Of a stretch of DNA of 64,000 nt, positions 26,632 through 37,412 are shown in pieces (position 1 is the stretch's first letter; each line of letters begins with the position of its first letter). Origin of the DNA: Leptasterias polaris (taxonomy: Eukaryota; Echinodermata; Asteroidea; Forcipulatida; Asteriidae). Under the pieces are notes generated by a model, which was not told the origin of the DNA, ran no database searches, and worked only from the letters and a program-made list of their open reading frames with translations. The stretch is taken from NCBI GenBank assembly GCA_037783415.1, contig JAZGTN010000151.1, positions 310,001 to 374,000 of the forward strand, written 5' to 3'. A program made the translations under genes and the position numbers.

Positions 26632-27018
26632 ATACCTTTGGTTATAAAACCGTTCGATTATTTTAATCCTATATAAATGTAGATATATACAATAAAACTA
26701 ACCTGTGAAAATTTCACTTCAAAAGGTGGTCGCGTTTTTTAGATATCGCCGTAAAACCGGAGCGAGTATGTCCATCTGGAAGATTAATCCCTAAATATTA
26801 ATAGGAATACACAATCTGAGAAACATTTCTGACAGACACGTTTCTCAGATTCAAATTTTGGGGCGTAAAATCTAATATCTTTTTTCATAACCACATTACT
26901 TCGAGTGAAATTATTCTCAAAATGCTTTATACTACCGAAAGCTGCTGTACTTCTTACGAAGTAAGTTTTTATTGCCATTAGTTTTCAAAGTAATTACCAA
27001 ACGTATACAGACCCTTTA
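26632..27018. mobile_element. MITE, family B copy
   Basis: Same internal order as the other family-B copies (ACAATAAAACTAACCTGTG, AAGGTGGTCGCG, CTGAGAAACATTT). It ends in GACCCTTTAAGG, directly abutting a family-A copy. Confidence 0.65.
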
Positions 27019-27540
27019 AGGCAGGATATACTTTTGATAATTGTCAAAGACCAGTATGCCCACTTGGTGTTCACTTGCGTTCAAAGCTGATCTCCTTCCA
27101 TCTGGAGGTATTATAATGGACGACAAGGCATTTGACCTCCTGTTTGCAATTGAGCCAAAGTGACCCCAAATGTTCACAGGTTTGTTATTAAATAACAAGC
27201 CTGTGAAAATTTGAGTTCAATTGGTCATCGAAGTTGCAAGAAAATAGTGAAAGAAAAACCACCCTTGGTGCATAGAATTGTGTGTTTTCAGATGCCTAAG
27301 AATGGCTTCATTCCTGAAACATTTCTCCGATCTATGCTCAGATTCAAATGTTTTGTAAAAAATTAACCCTTCCTCTAAAACTACATTATTTCAAAAAATC
27401 TAATGGTGCCATTTCTAACAATTGAAGTATATAATAGTATCAACAGCTCTCCAGCGCCATTTGACTTTACCAAGTAGGCTGAAGTTTTTATGGTCATTAA
27501 TTTTTGGAGTAATTACCAAAGGTATTCCTTTCCCTTTAAA
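27015..27540. mobile_element. TTAA-type MITE, family A, carrying an 85-bp insertion
   Basis: Starts in CCTTTAAGG next to the preceding family-B copy and ends CCCTTTAAAG. The interior is interrupted at about 27074-27157 by a segment whose inverted match lies at 26405-26490. Confidence 0.65.
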
Positions 27541-29423
27541 GAGAAACTTTTTCCGAACAAATAGAATAATTTGAACGCTCCATTTGTCAAGATGCCGCTC
27601 GCAAATTCATTCCAGAGGCGCAGTCTGTTGTAATGTGGGCGTGGTTTGTGATTGAATTATGTCAACAAAATATATAGATTAACTTACACTCTTTTCGTTG
27701 TCATTCTGCTCACAACAGTCTCTGATCCGAGACAGGGTCTCATAAAGTGTCTCACGCGACTTTTGTAAAAAAATTAGATTTACATTCAAGGGAAACAACT
27801 TGTTGAAGTTAAGTCTTGAACAATAATTAATCAAGTTTGGTAAATTTTTTGTTTTGTTTTAATGTATATGACGAATCGAACCACATGGAGCTGGACTATC
27901 TTGATTGGGGAGTTCAGGATCTAGACCTACCCATTTACCTGGGTCCTCTCTAGCTTTCCCATGACCCAGCCAGAGGAGGGGAAACGATAGGCTTAGGTAT
28001 GGCCCCCGGATGTGTCAAGTATAGGCTAGCCAGGGGGGAACAGGTTGTCATTGCATAAAACCCACTTCCCATATCTATAATTTATTAGTAGTACATTTTT
28101 ACTTCTCTCCGCAACTCACTGACAAGTTGGGGGTTGAAATTGGGCATGGTGTATCCCCCCCCCCCCCCCGGCCTATTGTGTCTTCAATATGTGCTTGGAA
28201 TCTCAAGAATTCTTTGAGGGATTTTAGGGGTGGTGTACACGAAGAAAATTGTGGGTAAAAGTATGGAAACATTTTGGGTTACCCTCTGCTCCCAAATCGG
28301 GCATGGTTTATTATAATTCACAATTAAAAACAATAGAATACGATTGTGGACAAGGCTATAGACCGAGAAAGAAAAATACTACTCTTAAAACCCCGCCCAT
28401 CCTAAGGCAATGTGGGGCGTTAGTTACTCGATCCGGTTAGGTCGGGCGCGCGCGAGCGATGAGAAATATAATGCCTGCACCACGCTGAAGGCCTTTAGCT
28501 AACTTTGAGACCAAAACGAACAACCACGAAGTTAACTCTGTCAACCCTTTGAGAATTGTTGGTTACTTTTCTTCAAAAAAGACTCCAAAAGGAATTTCGA
28601 CGGGGAAATTGATCGAGTAGGCAATTTGTTATGTGTTTGCATGGACTGAGGCAGTGTCTTTGCTCTTCAATCTTGACGCAAACAAATAGGATCTATACGA
28701 AATGTGTTGCGATGCTGCACGCAGGGTGTAGTCTTGATTCATGACGTTAAGTGGTTATTTTGAACGCTAGATTCGAAACTTGTTGCTTTAGTGGTGCTCC
28801 CGGCAGGTCTAGAGGTCCGGCGCGCTGAATACAAAACTCACTAATGCAAATCAAACCTAATTTAAAGTAATTTTGACAAGTAAATGTCAAACTGATTGGT
28901 AGAAAAGACTCGGTGTCAAACACCGTGCAACTAGCAACAGAACTTAATGTTTAACGTGCACTATTAACTGTAGCTCACATTGTGGACAAAACAAGCGGCG
29001 GGATTAAGTGAAGTTTTGTATTTCCCAATTATGTCGGCAGATCCGCGTATTCATAAATTTTACACAAGATAAAAAAAAAAAATTTGCGTACCAGTAATAC
29101 CCTACTTCAGCATTAAGTATACACTATATTCGCTTGTGTTATTGTGACTTTATATTTTATTTGCACTAGTCATCGCAGGGAACCATCAAGATAAAACGCC
29201 AGCAGCGGGAAGCAAACATTATTTTTTTCAAGTTACATATTCGAATCTGATTCTTTTACATAATTATAGTTACCGTTGAACTAAAATTTCACACAAATAT
29301 TGATAAAAACATTTTTATTGTAACAACACAACCAAGGTTCAAGAGTCATTTATACCTTCACTCGTTGAGGTGCACCTTTAAAAGAAACCTGACACATTAT
29401 GATATGAAAAGTGCTGCACTTAC

Positions 29424-29988
29424 CCACTACATTATGAATCTTTCTTTCTTGCTCAGCGTCAAATTCCACCGCAGCACCAAAGATATCATCGTACCTTGCA
29501 ATGAGCCGGACGCCATCCTCCTCCCGGCCTCCCGTTACGGGAACCGCGGTCAGAAATATAATGTACTTCTTCCCCTGCCCCACCTGGGCCAGGCATCTCT
29601 CCCTCGATCCAAATCCCCGGATGAGGTACACTTTGTCCCCAGGGTCCGAGTACGACGGCAACGCGGTGGCCTGATTGAAGAACGGGTAGCCCTTGTAGAC
29701 CTCGTCGACTCGCACTTCGGCGGAGTAAACGCCACTCCCGCTGGGCGGTGTCAAGGCCCGGTCCCGCAGCCGTAGCACCGTCCCGGCAATGACAACCTGG
29801 GCCATGATGGTACGGTTCTCCAGCGACGTGGGCTCCCAGCCCTCGGTCAGCATGTTGCAAGCCTCGGTTGATAGCCCGAGCTGTGAAGCTGTTATTACAA
29901 TCCAGATGACAATACAAGGAAAGGCTGATAAAATATGTGCCCACATTGTTGCCGGCTTTTGCTTCAGTTGTCGAGAATAGCTCGGCAT
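29424..29988 (-). CDS. First coding exon: signal peptide plus NtA (agrin N-terminal) domain
   Basis: The open frame starts at ATG 29988, or more likely ATG 29946, since MWAHILSAFPCIVIWIVITA reads as a signal peptide. After it comes a domain of about 150 residues. IMAQVVIAGTVLRL, YSAEVRVDEVYKGY, GDKVYLIRGFG and KYIIFLTAVP follow the order and spacing of the agrin NtA domain (ANVVLTGTVEEI, YSCKVRVWRYLKG, NKVVISGFG, TRIFFVNPAP). The NtA domain is an OB-fold related to TIMP/NTR modules, and in agrin it binds laminin. The exon ends with a consensus GTAAGT donor at 29423 in phase 1. It is GC-rich compared with its surroundings, so plus-strand and other-frame ORFs at 29365-29944 are shadows. In agrin, Kazal modules follow NtA. 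I see none here, so calling the gene agrin would go too far. Confidence 0.8.
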
Positions 29989-31371
29989 TGTTCCTCCTTC
30001 AAAAACCCTTTCTCCTCAACAAACACAATATCTCCACTCCACGCACAAAAGTATTTAACTCTACTCCTCTGTACTATGATCACAAGGCATGCCCAAGTGT
30101 TCCGATGCTATAAGACCGCATTCCTATTCGTAAAAGCAATTGACTTTATTTGAAATAGAGTCAGGGTTGGCATTCCTAGACTTTTCTCGGCGAGTGGATG
30201 TCTTCTCGATAAACGCAAACGCAGAAGTGCCTTCCCAGTGCACGGCCCTTCTTGTTTTTATTTTGGATGCGGCATCCGTACGCCGGAACACTGTTTCCAA
30301 GGACACGCGGCCTCCCAACTGACGAGATTTAGTGCAGATGCGCGGAGCTCATTGCAAATGAGCCGCCGACAATCCACTCAAATACCAGGGCCTGCTGATC
30401 GCATAACAAACATTACCATTCCTGAACTCTTGGAGTCTGCTACTGCACTGCTACCCTGCAATGGCATCAGCGAAGTACAGGAGTATGTAAAGAACATAGC
30501 TCCACTGCGCAACTTCGTACAAAAAGTGTGACAAGTGACATCACGATGCCTTGTCACTTATAATATATACAAAATCTTGTACTCGGACTTCCCTTCCCCA
30601 CTTCGGATCGTGTGTAAGGAACTTTGGTACACCATTGAGTCTCACAGGTCAATCCCTCCGCAGAATGCCCCAAAGCCGAACAATATTTGGGAGCTTTTAA
30701 CATTAAATTGTCAATCTCGGGAGGGCAAAAGTACATCCAAGTCAACCCCGATTGGAATGAAGAGGTGTGAAGTACTATGTGTACAATTCAAGATACGGTA
30801 GATTGTGCGCAGATTGCCGCACAGAAATAACAGACTAGAGCTGACGGCCGTGCCCAGACTCTGACCCTTGACCCCCTCTGGTATTATTGTTGGATATTGA
30901 TAAAAATCATAAACGTGGATTGAATGACAAAGTTATATATCATGCAGGCTTTACGAGTAGGTTTTTAGTTGCTTTGGTTTTAGGCTGTGTTTACCCAACA
31001 GTCCGTGAAATTAAATCTTTGTTTGTTTCTTTTATCTGACGACAATCTAAACTTGGACGTATTTCGTTTCGAACCAAATGGATTCAAGAGTGTGCGTTAT
31101 CAATGGAATTTTCCCAATGCCTAAATATTAATTTATAAAAAGGTAGAGTTTGAACTTTATGCCAAGGAATGGTTTCAATGGTATATTTTACTATTTTTAA
31201 GAAAACCATAAAATCTGATAATAATCATTAACACCGGTCCTCTCCACCCCAAACTCATTTTCAGTAACAATCGACATTTAAATTACTCTCGGATGAAGCT
31301 ATTTATTCATTGTTTACATTTATCAAATTTGTGTTCACTTATATTCTAAAAACTCACAAGTCAGAAAAGTG

Positions 31372-31590
31372 ACCCAGATCCTTGGTCCGATGGGGTCTGA
31401 CCCTAGTCTGGGTCAGGCTGACCCCGGAAACTGGTTAAACAATTGGATTTTAGCTCGGATTCACCGTAAATTTGACTCATTTCTAGGTAATGGTTTTGGC
31501 ACATAGGCTATTATTCCAGGTCACACTGACCCCGAAATGGGTCAGGTCCCCTGACCCGGAACCGGCTTAATAGTGACCCGGAAGTGTTTA
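31372..31590. repeat. GGGTCA/TGACCC-rich dispersed repeat
   Basis: About ten RGGTCA half-sites in either orientation within 200 bases (GTGACCCAGATC, GGGTCAGGCTGACCCC, GGTCACACTGACCCC). Similar segments occur at 3190-3260, 3640-3790, 35265-35480, 37672-37735 and 38205-38310. They share GTGACCCGGAAGTGTTTA-type ends. Confidence 0.75.
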
Positions 31591-31605
31591 GAGTGCAGTC
31601 CTCCA

Positions 31606-31799
31606 GGACCCAATTTCCTAAAGCCTGTAAGCAGAAAATACTGCTTGACAAATTTCTTTGCTAAGCAAAAATTGAGTGGGGCACCAGTCACACCAATGCA
31701 AACTGTATGTTATTTTGGCTGGTAAACTGTTTCTGCTAAGCAATACTTTTCTGTGCTGAGCAAGTTTTTGTGTTTACAGGCTTTATGAAATTGGGCCCA
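31606..31799. mobile_element. Small TIR element with GGGCCCAATTTC ends
   Basis: Starts GGACCCAATTTCCTAAAGCC and ends GGCTTTATGAAATTGGGCCC. The inverted ends are about 24 bp. The interior repeats a CTGCTAAGCA-type motif. Relatives are at 48767-48890 and 58553-58733. Confidence 0.7.
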
Positions 31800-31934
31800 G
31801 AGCAGTTAACTTGTATGTTTCTCTTGTGAACATTACAAGCCAATACGTGTATACGGTGTGCAATCAAGAAAATGACCACATATTAATTCCACATGTTGGT
31901 TTAGAATATTTGAGGAAGTTTAATGAACTCTTCC

Positions 31935-32210
31935 ACAAGCCGATGATAGGTCGAACCAATAAATGCTCACAGATTTACACATAACTAACATCTGGTATAA
32001 AGATGGTCACGGTGGATGACTTCCCTTGAAGTATGTTTGCTTGAAATTAATGCAACAGTTCTTGAGAAATATAGCTCTGATCGCGCGAGTCCAAAAACAC
32101 AATGATTGTAAACAGTGACAACAGAGGGGTTTTCACAATTTTCTCGTGACTCCGATGACCGATTGAGCCTAACTTTGGTATGTTGTTGGGTCACACCAGG
32201 TCAGACACTG
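31935..32210. mobile_element. MITE-like copy, family C, upstream of the NtA exon
   Basis: Shares ATGGTATAAAGATGGTCA-type sequence (GGTATAAAGATGGTCACGG) and GACTCCGATGACCGATTGAG with the copy at 63740-64000. The ends are diverged. Confidence 0.55.
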
Positions 32211-32709
32211 GTCCTTGGCCAATATTTGTACCCGTGCTCAAGGGCGTCGATGGGTGGGGGACGGGGGGGACATGTCCCCCCCACTTTTTAGACTGGGGGG
32301 GACAGCATATCAGATGTCCCCCCCCCCCCCACTTTTTGATTGACTGTTCATTAGAAATATGCAACAAAATATGAAAAAATATACACCATTTTCTAGATTT
32401 AATATTTCATTACAATTTTTGTTCAAATAAAAGAATAGCGAACAAACGGTGAAATGTTTTCTTCATTTTCATCTTTTGTTCTGATGGACCACGCGCAGAA
32501 TGGTATTTTTGGCCTATTTCCGTTTCTATAATACAGACAATAGACGACAAGTTTCGTCCAAGACATGAACGCCAAAATCCCGCTAACATATATATCTTGT
32601 TAGCATTCAAGTTATGCGTCATTTGTGTATGCTATAATGTACGGTACACGATCCCTCCACAAAGGAAGTCTGTCTGTGTGTGCGCCCATGTGCAAATGTG
32701 TTTTCAAAT

Positions 32710-32845
32710 TGATTTTGGGTTGAACAAAGAAAAACTGACTAGAGCGGGATTTGAACCAACGACCTCCGGTTTAACGTGCCGGCGCTCTACCAACTGAGCT
32801 ATCTAGCCCTATGTTGGCGGTCTCCCTATTTTGTCAATATCCTTG
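32710..32845 (-). mobile_element. tRNA-Asn-like SINE (best copy)
   Basis: Reverse complement: GGCTAGATAGCTCAGTTGGT, GAGCGCCGGCACGTTAAACC, GGTTCAAATCCCGC. It forms a cloverleaf with a GTT anticodon (Asn-like), but the T-stem is poor and the same unit recurs in the window, so it is a tRNA-derived repeat rather than a working tRNA. Flanks TTGACAAAATAGGGAGACCG and TTCTTTGTTCAACCC are shared by all copies. Confidence 0.75.
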
Positions 32846-34517
32846 TTCAAATTGTTACAATCGCACAACGCAAAAAATGTAGTAAAATCCATTATTAATA
32901 TGAGCAGTTTGGGTCATGACAAGATTTGTCGAAGAAGCAGTATTTTGTTTTTTCGAAGAACTTCAAGCTGACACACGATAAACGCCGGACTCCCGAAGCA
33001 TGTAGTAGAATCTCGGTTTTACATAAGGGAAAGCCAGGCCCAAACACCATTTCGGGTGATGTTATTGTTAAATATCACCCCCTGTAACTCGCCTCCTGGT
33101 CAAACAAAAATAGGGAACAAGTGTAACACAGAATTAAATGTAAAAGTAATGGGGGGTGCAAATAATGTAATATGTATTTTGTCAGTACTTGCTCGCCCGT
33201 CCCCCCTACTTTTCAGTAGCGATCGACGCCCTTGCCCGTGCTTTACAAAAAATGTAAAGAGCTAAGATTAATTCAAGTGACAGGTCTGAGGTAAAGTCAT
33301 GTATTTGAATGACAACACTATAAAACTTTTTTTTTAATTGTGTTAACATTATCATTATATTAATTTATTGAAAGAAGCTGAACCAAGGAAGCTGTTTTCA
33401 GTCACCCACCTTTCCAATTGTTTATTATAATCAATCTACTATTCAATAGTCAATCATCAATCAGCTACCGTAGTGGCATATTGATTTCTAGTCAAACATT
33501 TACAGCAATATCAATTCCATTTGTAAATGAATTACAATTCGTAGTTTTAAGGTTATTGGAACCCAAAGTGTGATATACTTGTCCAGAGTCTCGGGCGGCT
33601 TACCTCCTCCCATCATCCTTTAGGTTTAAAAGTGTACCCCGTTAAATTTCTAAACTCTACACCTGCACCTCAGACCACTCGACACCGTTTCATAATTTTT
33701 TTTTTAAGTCAATTTAAAACTCATTCGTTTTCCTAAGATCAGTGTTCCATTGTCTTCTATTGTTGTGGCGTAATTCTCTAGATGGAGTGACGCTATACTG
33801 TAAATCATGCTATTGTTAGTGTTACTATTAACACTATTATATAGGCCTATTATTATTGTCATAATAAGGACACACCAAATTAAAAGGTAAACATTAAACA
33901 TATTTACCTTCTGACTCATCGTTTCTAAATTGCCTGCTGGCAAATTCCTGTATAAGCTTGACAAACCATTCCCCTTTCTTCTTTTAAATTAATAGAAAAT
34001 AATGATTTGCTTTAAAAGTGATATAATGCTTTTATATTCTATAAACAGCAACATACGTAGTTTCATAACAGTGTTTTGCAAAAAGTGACAATATAGTCAA
34101 AATATACGCGTTAATTCCCTTCCCCCCCCCCCCCCCCCCCCCCCACTTTTGTGTGTGACTATAATGCAAAACTTAAGTGTTGCGAAACGCCGTTTCCCGG
34201 GAGAGCAATCTGTTTCTTTTCAAGCTATGACTATTATAATTTGGCAAGTTAAACAGTCAGCACATGGGGGTTTATATAACTTCCTATCATTGGAGTTTGT
34301 CACGTAAGCCCGTGCAGGAAAATCTAAGTTGATGTTCAAGTCTTATAATCATTAAACAACGTCGTTCGCGGCATAGAGAACTTTGGCACGACAGTCAGCG
34401 AACATTTTAATAAAGGAAGCAACTGAGGGGATACTCCCTCCGGTCTTAAAAACAATGTCAAGTCAAAGGGAAATCCGATCACATGACGCAACAATAAACT
34501 ATCACACATATTTTAAA

Positions 34518-34553
34518 CTACTTAAACTACTACTATAGTAGTAGTTTAAGTAG
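34518..34553. repeat. Perfect 36-bp palindrome
   Basis: Every base from 34518 to 34553 pairs around the centre TACTATAGTA (34531-34540). Outer AT-rich arms (TTTTAAA and its complement) extend it with a one-base offset. Confidence 0.9.
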
Positions 34554-35264
34554 AGTATTTTAAATATATTTTTTTTTTTAGAATGCTGATTCGTGTGCGT
34601 GTTTTTTCTGTTAAAGGCGCAAGATGTTTAAAAGTGAATTTTCCACTTTTACATTGGACTTATGCTTATTTTGTTATACGTACGTCACAAGAGGGCGTTA
34701 TTGCATATAATTCACTTGGAGAACGTCGAAAACAAACTTAAGTGCCTTTTAATAATTGAAATTTCCTTGATGAGATGTAGTTTTTATTCAATACCTGCAG
34801 TACGAATCACATCACTGGTGTAAAAATGATAACAGTGAAGGGGTGTTGTTTTGTTTCTCACGAATAGGGGTTGAGATATCCAGGTGGTTTGACGTTCTGT
34901 GTGTGAAACCAACCGGGTAACATTACTAAAATACTCTGGAGCGTTTAATTATTGCCTGCGGTAGAAATTGAAACTTGAAATCGCTCGACCCCCTCCCCTC
35001 CCCTGTTCCCTCCACAATAAGACTCCTGACAACACGTCAAGTTTCCAATCCGGTTCTGGTATTTCCCTTTGAAAAAAGAGAGACTAGAGACTGAGAGAGA
35101 TCAAGGGATCTGTGAACAGAGTTTAACTTTTTTGAGAAGCCGGAGCCGCCCAGAGGAAACATGTTCACCCAACCTGAATGAGTATATAAGCCTAGCAACT
35201 GAATGTGGGGATTATGATGGAAAAAAGGGGAAACGTGTTGGCAATTAGGGGTTCACTCTAAAAA

Positions 35265-35480
35265 CTTCAGGGTCATCAGATTTGACCAAAATTCCGGCTC
35301 CCTGGGGTTAAAAAGTGCTTAAAATTTTGATTTTCAAATCTGATTCCGCGTCACTTTGACTCATTTCTGGATCATTTTGACACAGACTCCGGGGGTCATA
35401 CTGACCCAGGAAGAGGTCAGGCTCCACGGGACCTGGATCCTTGTCAATTCTGACCCGGAAGTGTTTAGGGTGTATAGGAT
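35265..35480. repeat. GGGTCA-rich dispersed repeat, copy
   Basis: TTCAGGGTCATCAGATTTGA, TCACTTTGACTCATTTCTGG and CTGACCCGGAAGTGTTTAGG follow the order of 31372-31590. The frames at 35356-35606 fall inside it and are incidental. Confidence 0.7.
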
Positions 35481-35754
35481 CAAAAAGGATCGAAAATCTA
35501 GAAAATCTGTGTTTTCAATGCCTCCTCCTTCAATGCCTCCTACCCCAGCCCTGCATTCACTGTCAGTTCTCATTAAATCAAAACAAAAGGATAATTGACA
35601 AAACAAATTATCTACCTCTAACCATGGAGTTATAAAAAGGAATGAGTTCGAACAAGTCGAGGGTCAATCGGGTTACAGCTTTGAAGGTTAATCATGAATT
35701 CTCATAATACCTGTGTCTTTTAATTATAGAGGCAAAGAATACTTGTTGTCTTTT

Positions 35755-36095
35755 TTTTTCCTATATGAATAAAAATATTTACACAATAAAACTAATCTGT
35801 GAGAATTTCATTTCGAAAGGTGGTAGCGTTTTTGAGATACTCGCCGCAAATCTGCAGCAATTATGGCAAAGCATGAAGAATCCGTAATTGGAATACACAA
35901 TCTGAGAAACGTTTTATGCAAGAAACGTTTCTCAGGTTGATTTTTAATTTTTTTTCTATGTTTAAACCCCTTCGTCCAAAACCATATTCCTTAGAAGGGA
36001 ATCGTTTCTCATAATGTTATATATTATCAACAGCTGAAGTGCTTCTTACTAAGTAAGTGTTATGGTCGTTGGAGTAATTACCAAACTTGTGATAA
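35755..36095. mobile_element. MITE, family B copy
   Basis: Shares ACAATAAAACTAATCTGTGA, AGGTGGTAGCGTTTTTGAGA and the CTGAGAAACGTTT palindrome (imperfect here) with 49622-50012. It lies downstream of the SV2-like gene. Confidence 0.65.
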
Positions 36096-37155
36096 AATAT
36101 ATCTGATCATTGTTTGTAATATCTTTTAGAGTGATGCAGAGAATTCCCAAAGGACTGAGAACCAAAATAACAAACTGAACCCAAACCACCCTGGGTAGCC
36201 TAAAAATTTCGAGTGATCCCAAGATTCCATGCACTAACACTTTGGTGCCCCGTGGCCCAACCCCCTCAACACTGAGATGGGAATGACAGGCCGTCTGTCT
36301 GTAACCTTACACCGTAATTTGCTTTCACACAAGAAGCCACTTCACGTGGGGAAATCACAGCGGCGGGGGACGGAGCACTGAGACGGGTCGGCTGCCCGCA
36401 AGAATGTCTCGCTGTCCGACCCAGTTACGGTTTGTGTTCAGTGTCTGATCTGTGAATATACCTTTGCTAAACGGGTAAACAGTGCAATATTTATTATTTT
36501 TTAATGAAAAAAGGGGGGTGATTTGTGAGAGTTTGTGTATGTCTACAGACGAAATCTGATATTCACGTATTCATGTACGGAAACAACAAAAACTTTAGTT
36601 TCGGACATAAGTCAAATGTTTCGTGCAAACCAACGATTTGGTTAAAATTTGAACAAAAGAAGCTTCGTGGTAGAGTCACAGGTAATTCAAACGGAGTAAA
36701 TAATACATACCTTTAAAAATATATTGAACTCCTCTGGACGCTACTCTTCCCATCCACAACCACCCCCACCTCATTTAAATACAAATTCAACGTGTTATCA
36801 AATTAACCGGTGGCATTTAAATCAAGACAACCGTCTGCTGTCCAACGTAGTGAAGACTTTGATAGACAGTATTTCAATTGTCACAGAAGAGAATCTTGGG
36901 GTTAAGCCTAACGTCAAGACAATTGCCTGCTTGACCATACATCGTTCACCCATTCAAATCCTAAATATAGTGCCCTCTACGCCCATGTGACAAATTCAGA
37001 GCTGTGAATTGAGAAAGTTGCAACATAAAGGGATAAGTTTTCTGTGGACACGTGGTTGCTGGACGCCATTTTCGGTCCAAATGTAGCACTCAATTCAATG
37101 CGCAGTCTAGTCTGGCACCCTTTTCGCGCACGTGTGTTTGTTTTTTTGTTGGTTA

Positions 37156-37165
37156 TTTATTTATT
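37156..37165 (-). terminator. Candidate polyadenylation signal of the SV2-like gene
   Basis: On the minus strand two overlapping AATAAA hexamers occur about 170 bases downstream of the SV2-like stop codon. The distance is reasonable for a 3' UTR. There is no transcript evidence. Confidence 0.4.
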
Positions 37166-37336
37166 TTAATTTTTTAACGGAGATGTCTTCTAATCGCAAC
37201 TTGTCACAACTCTCTCAATACACGCGCTCTTGATAAATTGATTGTGCTCATCTCCTTTCGCAAACACTCAATGTTCCATGTAAAGTTTGACTTCGTAAAG
37301 TTTTAAGTATTTTTATCTATTTACACTGTGTCTTAT

Positions 37337-37412
37337 TCAATTCTTGTGTATGTAATCCATGCTCCATGTTTGCCATTTTACTCCAGCGAATGTCTCTGGA
37401 AACAGCACGAAC
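37337..37412 (-). CDS. SV2-like exon 10: C-terminus and stop
   Basis: Acceptor TCTCCAACAG, then FVLFPETFAGVKWQTWSMD and the end IHKN before a TGA stop at 37339-37337. The LFPETFAG segment corresponds to the LPETRG that follows helix 12 in the SV2 family. The exon is short (24 codons plus stop) and rests on this motif, the acceptor and the phase match. Confidence 0.68.

Larger units (their letters stand above)
3066..29423. other. Repeat-rich stretch between TSP1 and NtA exons
   Basis: Possibly one or more large introns. It holds the SINEs, MITEs, Tc1 element and tandem repeats listed separately. Poly-C/G runs of 13-22 bases occur at 10212, 12980, 19733, 20170 and 28157. Frames at 10039-10458, 21253-21506 and 23080-23472 (minus) were read and carry no recognisable module. 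I found no further TSP1, Ig, EGF or Kazal exon, but short exons could be missed by eye. Confidence 0.5.
29989..37336. other. Intergenic region: NtA-exon upstream sequence and SV2-like 3' flank
   Basis: Holds a GGGTCA-rich repeat, small TIR element, family-C and family-B MITEs, a tRNA-Asn-like SINE, the 36-bp palindrome and poly-C runs (32316, 34122). The plus frame 30238-30531 has no recognised domain. No TATA box can be assigned with confidence to the NtA exon. Confidence 0.6.

Noticed and set aside
29365..29944. Plus-strand and second minus-strand frames over the NtA exon
   Set aside because: Shadows. Only the 29988-29424 frame has a signal peptide, domain pattern and donor.
32734..32810. 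Functional tRNA-Asn gene
   Set aside because: The cloverleaf is imperfect (mismatch in the anticodon stem and a poor T-stem) and the unit recurs with shared flanks, so it is the head of a SINE.
33704..33964. LPAGNLETMSQK-like end considered as the SV2-like C-terminus
   Set aside because: It lies further downstream, its acceptor phase does not fit cleanly, and 37412-37337 gives a better LFPET match with correct spacing.
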